From NCBI GenBank assembly GCA_031253985.1, contig JAIRVH010000185.1, positions 248,001-312,000 on the forward strand: DNA of 64,000 nt, read 5' to 3'. Positions 20,454-28,237 of the stretch are shown here, piece by piece. The notes beneath the pieces were generated by a model. The model was not told the origin of the DNA. It was given only the letters and a program-made list of their open reading frames with translations, and did not search any database. Positions within the stretch are counted from its first letter, which is position 1; every line of letters starts with the position of its first letter. The position numbers were made by a program, and so were the translations under genes. This stretch comes from Sphingobacterium sp. (GTDB lineage Bacteria > Bacteroidota > Bacteroidia > Sphingobacteriales > Sphingobacteriaceae).

Positions 20454-21254
20454 TTATATCAACCCGATCTCACTTTGTCGAATGATCAGTTCTTTTTGAG
20501 CAAACTGGAATTCAAGCTTTTTCTTAAACTGTTTCCAATAAGAATGGTCAATTTCAGAAACCATGATCTCATAAATCACATGATCGTCTTTGATTTGCAC
20601 GCTATTATCATCTTCCCATATTCCAACTACAGGGCTACGTGTATAGGCTGTTATCCCTCCAAAGTCCTTAATTAGTTGTTTGCTAATACTCTGATATAAG
20701 TGAGCTGAAAATGGCTTTCCCTCTTTATCATATAGTGGGATAAAAACTTCGATCTTTTTAATGGGCTGGCAGTTACTTTTAGCCTTTTCTATCGCCTTGC
20801 AAGCATCCTTTGCACTTAATATTTTCAAGGGCTGGAAATCTTTCCCCTCCTGTTTGTTGTAGTTAATAAAAAAATGTTGCAGTTCGTCCAGAACAGTATC
20901 GGGCAATTGGGCTACTCGATGAATATTTCCGAAAATGGATGAAGCTGTGGGGACGGCCAGAAATCGATCATTTTCAACCTGCACGCCATCTTTGCTTTGC
21001 TGTACTGCTTTTATTGCTCCGATAACTTTGCATTTCAATATACAGCCCGGGAAAGTTCCTTGTTCCGAAATAATAACGACATCTAGTGGATCTCCATCCT
21101 CTCCTACTGTGCCGGGAATAAAGCCAAAGTCATAAGGAAAAACCGAACCAAGAGGTAAATATTTAGCTAGTACAAATCCGCCAGACGCTGGTTCATAGTT
21201 GTATTTAGCATTGGATTTTTTAGGTGTTTCGACCGTACAAAATATATGTTTCAT
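20454..21254 (-). CDS. Inorganic pyrophosphatase-like domain with an additional ~95-aa C-terminal domain
   Basis: 'YEPASGGFVLAKYLPLGSVFPYDFGFIPGTVGEDGDPLDVVII', 'VENDRFLAVP'; unexplained C-terminus 'KKIEVFIPLYDKEGKPFSAHLYQSISKQLIKDFGGITAYTRSPVVGIWED...'. Confidence 0.85.
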   Translation of the reverse strand: MKHIFCTVETPKKSNAKYNYEPASGGFVLAKYLPLGSVFPYDFGFIPGTVGEDGDPLDVVIISEQGTFPGCILKCKVIGAIKAVQQSKDGVQVENDRFLAVPTASSIFGNIHRVAQLPDTVLDELQHFFINYNKQEGKDFQPLKILSAKDACKAIEKAKSNCQPIKKIEVFIPLYDKEGKPFSAHLYQSISKQLIKDFGGITAYTRSPVVGIWEDDNSVQIKDDHVIYEIMVSEIDHSYWKQFKKKLEFQFAQKELIIRQSEIGLI

Positions 21255-21498
21255 TCTATTTTCTAAAATGGTTTTTTGGCATTTATTGCTAACTAAAAAA
21301 GATCAACTTTTAGCTTCGAACAGTAGCGTTCGCAATTTGGTTTGATATTTATATCGAAATTTTAGAAGCCTAATTTGTTATACGTCTTATGTTATGTTTT
21401 CTCTACAGCCTTCAGATATTTTCTCCGGGCCAAACTGACAGACAACCGGATAGAACTAAAGACGCTACACATTGGTTTACTTTTAAAACTGAACGACT

Positions 21499-21996
21499 AT
21501 GAATACTATTCTGATAAAAGATATCATACAGCAACTGCAGGGTGTAGAACATAAAGATCTGTGGATCGATGAAAATTTTGAAAAAAAAATAGCGAATGTG
21601 AATGAGTTAACCGCTTATGAGCGTCCTATCCCGGAGCTACACAGCATAGCAGAATTAATGTCGCATCTCATCGAATGGCGTAGGGAGGTAATGAGTCGCC
21701 TGAATGGAAATCCCCGGGGACTTGAAATGAACGATGCAGCAAATTGGCGAACGAATAATGAACTCAAAATAAAAGGATGGGAAAAGCTTTTGGAAGACTT
21801 TTGGAACAGTCAGCAACAAATTATCAACTTTCTTAATGACAAAGACGATTCCTTCCTTGAACAAGCGTATGAACATGCAGATCCCAATTTTCCATATAAC
21901 CTTAAATATCTTCTGACAGGACTCATCCATCACGACTTTTACCACCTTGGTCAGATGGGTATTACAATCAAGTTTCTAAAGATAAAACATACATAA
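21499..21996 (+). CDS. DinB-like/DUF1572-type four-helix protein
   Basis: 'SIAELMSHLIEWRREVMSRL' and 'LTGLIHHDFYHLGQMGITIKFLK' spaced His motifs. Confidence 0.82.
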   Translation: MNTILIKDIIQQLQGVEHKDLWIDENFEKKIANVNELTAYERPIPELHSIAELMSHLIEWRREVMSRLNGNPRGLEMNDAANWRTNNELKIKGWEKLLEDFWNSQQQIINFLNDKDDSFLEQAYEHADPNFPYNLKYLLTGLIHHDFYHLGQMGITIKFLKIKHT

Positions 21997-22083
21997 TATA
22001 ATAAAGAAGGGCTGATCATATCATTTTTTTTGAACGATATTCTTTTGACTACTGTTTACCTAGAAATCAAAACTCATAAAATC

Positions 22084-22680
22084 ATGAAAAGAATATTTTT
22101 GACCCTAGCAATTGCATTTTCCATCGCCGCAGTCCAAAGTTGCGGCAATGCAAATAATGACAGTAAAAAAACTGCCGACAGTATCAATGAAGCAAAGGCA
22201 CCAGAAAATATGGATGATAACGATATGGTGACAACACCTGTTGCTGTCAGTGAAGATGATGCAAAGTTTGTTACTGAAGCAGCGAACGGTGGAATGGCCG
22301 AGGTAGAACTGGGAAAACTGGCACAGCAAAAAGGACAGCATGCAGATGTAAAGGCTTTTGGCGAAATGATGGTGAAAGATCATTCCGCAGCAAATGATGA
22401 ATTAGCCACTCTTGCAAAGGCGAAAAATATAACTTTGCCAGCTACTTTAGGTACCGAAGAGCAAAAATTAAAGGATGAATTATCCAAAAAGTCTCCCGGC
22501 GACTTCGATAAGTCTTATATTGAAGATATGGTTAAAGACCACGAAAAAGATGTTAAGCTTTTTGAGGACGCGAGTAAAAACCTTAAAGATGCCGACCTGA
22601 AAGCATTTGTAGATAAAACATTGCCGACGCTCAAAAGCCATCTTGAGCATGCAAAAAGTGTTAAAGATAAGTTGAAATAA
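22084..22680 (+). CDS. DUF4142 domain-containing lipoprotein
   Basis: Lipoprotein signal 'AIAFSIAAVQSCGNA'; 'DAKFVTEAANGGMAEVELGKLAQQKGQHADVKAFGEMMVKDHSAANDEL'. Confidence 0.92.
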   Translation: MKRIFLTLAIAFSIAAVQSCGNANNDSKKTADSINEAKAPENMDDNDMVTTPVAVSEDDAKFVTEAANGGMAEVELGKLAQQKGQHADVKAFGEMMVKDHSAANDELATLAKAKNITLPATLGTEEQKLKDELSKKSPGDFDKSYIEDMVKDHEKDVKLFEDASKNLKDADLKAFVDKTLPTLKSHLEHAKSVKDKLK

Positions 22681-22691
22681 AAGTAACAGAC

Positions 22692-22737
22692 AAGGGTCAA
22701 GGTATGAATTGGCCCTTTGTCTTTGCCCTTTGTCTTT
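22692..22737 (+). repeat. Terminator-like hairpin followed by 13-bp tandem direct repeat (gccctttgtcttt x2)
   Basis: aagggtcaa/ttggccctt imperfect stem; gccctttgtcttt at 22712-22724 and 22725-22737. Confidence 0.6.
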
Positions 22738-23022
22738 GCCGTTTGCTCTAGCCACACTTGCACGCTATTTCTTCGGACTTAATCCACCCCATATCAAGCG
22801 GCATGGAAACATTTTTTTTGCGAAACCAACCTCTTAAGTCGTCGCATCTAGCAGGATCCTCCTGCAGCGTCATTTGCATCTTTGTCACGTAAAACGTATA
22901 TAAATAAATTATAACACGTCTTATCAAAACCAGCAATGTTTTCAAATTTGAGATGGCATAAATGTCAATTAAAAAGATTATTTTAGGTTTTCACCAATCA
23001 GGCGACCAAACACATTCTTTAA

Positions 23023-24774
23023 ATGGGAATTTTTACTAAAAACATCAAAAAATGCAGGCAGCCAATCTTGCAACAGATGATGTTGTTCATTTTTCTAGCG
23101 CTATTTACCCAATTGGCACATGGCACTACCCCAGCAATTAAAAAAAATACACTGAATACAGTTAAAATAGTCTATTTCTATGCTGCTGACTCAAAGCTGT
23201 CATCAAATTGGAAAAATCGATTGGATCGAACACTGAAAGATATTTCTTCCTACTACAGAGATGAGTTTGAAAGCTCAGGATTCAAAAGTGATGGCATCCC
23301 TTTTGAAATGGACAATTTGGGTTACCGGTACCATCTGGTCCAAGGATTAAAACCGTCAAATGATTACACCATAAACTCGGGTGGAGAAATAGAAAAAGAA
23401 ATCTTCGAAAAATTAGCTCCTGTTATCAACCCAAGCACAGAACATATCCTTGTAATTACTGCTTTGAACCGTCAGAATGAAAATGGCATCTATATATTTC
23501 ATTCACCGTACTATGGCAGGGGTTCGGCCTCATCGGGGTTGTGTATGGTTGCTGACTGCGACCTGCTAGATCCAGCGCTACTATCCGAAGCCAACACAAA
23601 GATGACTTTCACAGAAATGTTTGCAACTGATAAAGAATGTTCTGTAGGTGAGTTCAATAGCTGGTATCTTGGCGGGATAGCTCATGAAATGGGACATTTA
23701 TTCGGATTACCACATGACAATGGTTTCCCAGATGAGTTCAATTCAAAAACGATATCCCTAATGGGCGAACATGGCAGCCGACACTATAAAGAGGAAAAGT
23801 GGGGCGGTTTCAAATCATCTAAATTTTCCCGTGCATCGGTATTTCAGTTAAGCCGCCACCCCATATTTACGCAGCGGCCGAAACCTATACATAATAACAA
23901 CGAATTTCTATTACAGTCATTTAAGGTAACACAAGCGGAAAATAAAACAAAATTAATGCTCCACTATCGGGCAAGTAAAATACCATATAGCGTTGTTGTG
24001 CTAACCCGTCCATATAGCATCTCGGAATATTTGAGCAACAGCTTTTTGTCGGCAGTCAGTCAAAGAAATTCCGCAGAAATTAATATCGCCCCACTTGAAC
24101 GTAATGTACCTTATGAGATAAGAATTCTCTTTCTATTCGACAATGGATCTATTAAAGAATACCGCAAAATGGTTATCTACAGTGAAGAGGGACATTTTAT
24201 GAGCTTAGATAACATTGGTCAGCCAACCGTAAATGATTTGATTAGAATAGTAGAAAATGACAACCGGGATAGTCAAAGACAGACCAAGTTAACCATACTA
24301 AATCAGTTATTGCAAAATAACCAGCCCATTAACCTCAAAACCATTAAGAAGGACAGCGTTTTTCTTTCTGATGCAGCCTGGGAAGAAGCTTCTGTAGGTT
24401 GGGAAAATCCGGCGCGTAATTATTACACAGCCGAATCCAACCAATTATTTTTTCTGGAAAACATGGGCGAAATATATCCTAAAGGACTATATGCCCATGC
24501 CCCGTCACTGTATAAGTACAAGCTTACAAAAAAGTGGCGGAAATTGAAGATTACAGCGGCTTTACGCGACGGAGCACAAAAGCCTGAAGGAATTCAATTT
24601 ATCATCCGCGGCGACGGAAAAATCCTTTCTTCCTATAACGTCAAGCCCAATGAAAAACATCTTTTTGATATAGATCTCGCAGGTATCGATAATCTTGAGC
24701 TCTGCACACAGGATCAAACGGGAAACAACTTTAATGCTTGGTCAATTTGGTGCAACCCCTATCTTATCAAATAA
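23023..24774 (+). CDS. Secreted metzincin-like metallopeptidase with C-terminal NPCBM/NEW2-like domain
   Basis: 'GGIAHEMGHLFGLPHDNG' (HExxHxxGxxHD) and downstream 'ISLMGEHG' Met-turn-like; C-terminal 'EIYPKGLYAHAPSLYKYKLTKKWRKLKITAALRDG...' NPCBM-like. Confidence 0.85.
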   Translation: MGIFTKNIKKCRQPILQQMMLFIFLALFTQLAHGTTPAIKKNTLNTVKIVYFYAADSKLSSNWKNRLDRTLKDISSYYRDEFESSGFKSDGIPFEMDNLGYRYHLVQGLKPSNDYTINSGGEIEKEIFEKLAPVINPSTEHILVITALNRQNENGIYIFHSPYYGRGSASSGLCMVADCDLLDPALLSEANTKMTFTEMFATDKECSVGEFNSWYLGGIAHEMGHLFGLPHDNGFPDEFNSKTISLMGEHGSRHYKEEKWGGFKSSKFSRASVFQLSRHPIFTQRPKPIHNNNEFLLQSFKVTQAENKTKLMLHYRASKIPYSVVVLTRPYSISEYLSNSFLSAVSQRNSAEINIAPLERNVPYEIRILFLFDNGSIKEYRKMVIYSEEGHFMSLDNIGQPTVNDLIRIVENDNRDSQRQTKLTILNQLLQNNQPINLKTIKKDSVFLSDAAWEEASVGWENPARNYYTAESNQLFFLENMGEIYPKGLYAHAPSLYKYKLTKKWRKLKITAALRDGAQKPEGIQFIIRGDGKILSSYNVKPNEKHLFDIDLAGIDNLELCTQDQTGNNFNAWSIWCNPYLIK

Positions 24775-24864
24775 AAAATTGTCCCTGACAATAAGAAGAT
24801 TAATAAAGCGATTTAATTGAAAATACGATATGAGAGGTAAACAATCTCTCTGAGGAAATAAATT

Positions 24865-25464
24865 ATGAGTAAACTACTTCAGTCATATTATAAGAATACG
24901 GATGTTCTGTTTCTAGCAGAAGATCTGTTAGGTAAGGTTCTCTATACGCAAAAAGATGGATTGGTAACAGCGGGTCGAATTGTTGAAACCGAGGCTTACT
25001 TTGGAGTTCCGGATAAAGCATCCCATGCTTATAAAGGCAAGAGAACATCGAGAACTGAACCAATGTATCGCGAAGGTGGTGTAGCCTATGTATATTTATG
25101 TTATGGAATTCACCATCTTCTGAATATTGTCACATCAGTTGCAGAGGATCCGCAATGCGTTTTAATTAGAAGTATTGAACCACTGGTTGGTATGGATGTG
25201 ATGGCATTGCGAAGACAGATACCACCCGAAAAACCTTCGTTTTCGAATGGTCCGGGGTCCGCGGCGAAAGCTCTAGGAATTGATTCTTCATTTAACGATG
25301 TGTTACTGACCGGTGATAAAATTTGGATTGAAGATCAAGGATTGAAATACAGCCCTTCGGAGATTGGAAAGGCCCCGCGGATAGGTATTGCTTATGCTCA
25401 GGAACACGCCATGCTACCATTACGTTTTTTTGTAAAGAACAATAGATATTCAAAAAAAGGATAA
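24865..25464 (+). CDS. DNA-3-methyladenine glycosylase (AAG/MPG family)
   Basis: 'LAEDLLGKVLYTQKDGLVTAGRIVETEAYFGVPDKASHAYKGKRTSRTEPMYREGGVAYVYLCYGIHHLLNIVT'. Confidence 0.96.
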   Translation: MSKLLQSYYKNTDVLFLAEDLLGKVLYTQKDGLVTAGRIVETEAYFGVPDKASHAYKGKRTSRTEPMYREGGVAYVYLCYGIHHLLNIVTSVAEDPQCVLIRSIEPLVGMDVMALRRQIPPEKPSFSNGPGSAAKALGIDSSFNDVLLTGDKIWIEDQGLKYSPSEIGKAPRIGIAYAQEHAMLPLRFFVKNNRYSKKG

Positions 25465-25552
25465 ACCTGTATAAAAAATTTTTTTATTCTTTGACTTTTT
25501 GCATATTAGCTCCGGTTAAATTAACCTTTTAAAACTCGTAACAATTATTGCC

Positions 25553-26140
25553 ATGGAAAGACCTTATGAAGGTATTGCAAACATTGACCAAACGCCAAAC
25601 GGATACCAGATTACCATACCGGCAAAAAAACATATACCTGTCATCATGTTTCTCAGTTTTTGGCTGGTCGCATGGTTTGTTGGAGTAAATTTTGTCGGTT
25701 CACCCTTCTTAGGTGATGTTTATGATAACGGAAATGGCGGATCAGGGTTTGATAACTTATTTTCCATCGTTTGGTTAGTTTTATGGATACCAGGTGGTCT
25801 ATTTGTGATGAAAACGCTGATGTGGTATTTAATTGGAAAGGAAATTATCTTAATAGATCGCGAGCAAGTAAGTATTACCAGAAAAAATGACATATTTTTC
25901 AGGACCCGGATATATGATCTAAGGGAAGCTAAGAACTTTCATGTTGAGGAAGAACCTTTTGAATTTGCTTTTTGGGGTCGCAGAAATGATTTGTCGCTCT
26001 TTAAAAATAGAGGTTCTATTCGATTCGAATATGGCTTTAAAACCATAAGGTTTGCTAATGATATGGATCAAGCTGAAGCAAACCACATCTTAGAAAGATT
26101 AAAATCATCGGGTTATCTGAACTCTACCAATTTTAATTAA
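25553..26140 (+). CDS. Hypothetical protein with two TM segments
   Basis: Intact ORF; 'VIMFLSFWLVAWFVGVNFVG' and 'FSIVWLVLWIPGGLFVMKTLMWYL'. Confidence 0.65.
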   Translation: MERPYEGIANIDQTPNGYQITIPAKKHIPVIMFLSFWLVAWFVGVNFVGSPFLGDVYDNGNGGSGFDNLFSIVWLVLWIPGGLFVMKTLMWYLIGKEIILIDREQVSITRKNDIFFRTRIYDLREAKNFHVEEEPFEFAFWGRRNDLSLFKNRGSIRFEYGFKTIRFANDMDQAEANHILERLKSSGYLNSTNFN

Positions 26141-26167
26141 ATAAATAGGCATACGAAAAATAGTGTA

Positions 26168-26626
26168 TTATTTCTGAACCTTCAGACGGACGCTCTGGTT
26201 TTCTATTATCTTTCTGAATACAACAAATTCTAAGATTGTACAGGAAACATAAATAATTGAAAAGATCAACAGCATTTTTAGCGGATCAAGAATCCTGTTA
26301 TATTTATACATTCCTACCAAAATGTAAACGGTCACTAAGAGCAAACAAATAGCTGGTATTCCCGAGAAAGTTAACAATGATAATACTTTATTATCCCTAA
26401 CTTTTTCGATATGATTTAGAAAAAGTACTAAAGAACACAACACCATTGCCGCAAGATAGATCGCTGAGAAACCAAGATTGACCACAATATCCAAAATAAC
26501 AATAATAGTCTCCAAAAATCCGGTAGCTTCTGTATCTGTGTGTGCAATGATCAGTCGATATACGATAAATAGTGATACACTTAGCAGTATATTAACCAGC
26601 CAGAATCTAAATATAATTTTTCTCAT
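26168..26626 (-). CDS. Hypothetical membrane protein
   Basis: Intact ORF with about four TM segments. Confidence 0.6.
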   Translation of the reverse strand: MRKIIFRFWLVNILLSVSLFIVYRLIIAHTDTEATGFLETIIVILDIVVNLGFSAIYLAAMVLCSLVLFLNHIEKVRDNKVLSLLTFSGIPAICLLLVTVYILVGMYKYNRILDPLKMLLIFSIIYVSCTILEFVVFRKIIENQSVRLKVQK

Positions 26627-26699
26627 TTCCTATTTTTTTAGCTGTTCGTCTACGTTGAATTATTTAAACCATTTTCGGTTTCTTACTTGCCTATTGGTT

Positions 26700-27239
26700 T
26701 TACATACTGACCATGGGCTCAAGGCAATCACCTGGGACAAATTTATTATTTTCCTCGTCTATCAAGCAGTCAATCTCCTTTGTTCTAGATGTGTATAGCA
26801 ATCTAAATTTTCGTATCTTAAATTTATCTTTTTTTTCGGGAGTAAAAACAAGCATATCGTTTTGTATCTTGTAACTTCCATTGACAAATTGCATTTTCCT
26901 TTCTTCCAAAAGAACATAGCCACTCTTTGCCGCCGCTTCTTTTTTGATTGGATCGTAACTGTAGGAAGTAATAACCATTCTGGCATTGTCTCCTGCCCAA
27001 CCGTATTCCAATAAATTCTCATTGACAAATAAAAGGGAGTCCTTCTTTTCTTCGACGTTATAAACAAAACATCTTTCTGAAGAGACGAGATCAAGATCCT
27101 CAATTCTTTTTGCCTCCGGCGGACGTGTTGGATTCTCAATTTTTGGAAATGGGAGATTTGTTCTACCTGATTTTTTTTTCTGTCCGAAACATAAGATATG
27201 GGCTACAATCATTAGCGCCAGAATAATAATTTTTCTCAT
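26700..27239 (-). CDS. Hypothetical secreted protein
   Basis: N-terminal signal 'IIILALMIVAHILCFGQKKK'; no family recognised. Confidence 0.6.
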   Translation of the reverse strand: MRKIIILALMIVAHILCFGQKKKSGRTNLPFPKIENPTRPPEAKRIEDLDLVSSERCFVYNVEEKKDSLLFVNENLLEYGWAGDNARMVITSYSYDPIKKEAAAKSGYVLLEERKMQFVNGSYKIQNDMLVFTPEKKDKFKIRKFRLLYTSRTKEIDCLIDEENNKFVPGDCLEPMVSM

Positions 27240-27284
27240 ATAATTTGATCTTTTACAATTGTTGCTATTCTATGTTCCCTATGC

Positions 27285-27704
27285 TCATAATTTCCAGTCT
27301 TCACGCATGCATTTTAACGATCGAACTCTTTTGATCGAAAGAAAGATCAAAAAGACGGAAAAGCCTATAAATATTACTGTTTGAAAAGCAAACCACACAG
27401 GCTGATTCTCCCACGATATTGTTATCTCCCCCCCAGTTCTGCTAAAGCTCAAGCGGTAAGTACCTTTGATCATTGCCTCGATTACGATAAAGAGACTCGA
27501 GCCTGCAAGTGTCAAAAGAAACATCAATAAACCTAGCTCTACAATACAGGTACTTATGTACAGGACGGTATCCATCCTTCCCTTCCACCGCCCACTTCTA
27601 CAGACATAGGCGATAATTGATGATAACAACATCAAAACGGCTCCTATAATTAGAATAACAATTCCTACTAACAATATGATCGAGAACACCGCTATTATAT
27701 TCAT
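27285..27704 (-). CDS. Hypothetical membrane protein
   Basis: Three to four TM segments in intact ORF. Confidence 0.55.
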   Translation of the reverse strand: MNIIAVFSIILLVGIVILIIGAVLMLLSSIIAYVCRSGRWKGRMDTVLYISTCIVELGLLMFLLTLAGSSLFIVIEAMIKGTYRLSFSRTGGEITISWENQPVWFAFQTVIFIGFSVFLIFLSIKRVRSLKCMREDWKL

Positions 27705-27930
27705 TAGAATTCCTTCAGCTGTTTCTACAAAGGTACCACCTTATCCTCAAGGAATCATGTACGAATATAAAGTCTATCCCAGCGAATACTAACTGCTCTG
27801 CTATTCTGTAAGCGAATAGTAATAATCTCATGCCAAATCTTCAGCTTGCTCAACATTAACTTTTAATTAACAACTCATGCAAATGAAGCAGTCAAAATCC
27901 TCCCATTTTTGAACGTTATACGGATAAAGC

Positions 27931-27977
27931 ACAGATATAGTACAGATATAGTACTGATATAGTACTGATATAGTACT
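27931..27977. repeat. 11-bp tandem repeat (a c a/t g a t a t a g t) x4
   Basis: acagatatagt acagatatagt actgatatagt actgatatagt act read directly at 27931-27977. Confidence 0.95.
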
Positions 27978-28237
27978 AAGTCGACACAAGGTTTTTGTAC
28001 TATAACAGTGCTTTAAACGTACTTAGAGCGTACTAGATCACCTATAAAAATGTCTATTTTTTTAGATTGAGTCCTACACTTAAAGTTTAACTTAAAAGAA
28101 ATAACAAGCTATTATAGTCACTTCTTTTGGGGTGAAATAGAGACTAATCCAAAATTCTTTGGTAACGAATAGTAATTGCGGCCAAAATTATTATATTGTG
28201 CCATAATATGGAATAAAATTTAAATTGTCCTAATCTA

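Noticed and set aside
22748-22945. 65-aa minus-strand ORF ending '...WIKSEEIACKCG'
   Set aside because: Short, sits over repeat-rich intergenic DNA, no convincing family match; could be a gene remnant but not supportable
27931-27977. Possible CRISPR array
   Set aside because: 11-bp unit with no spacers; it is a simple tandem repeat and no cas genes are nearby
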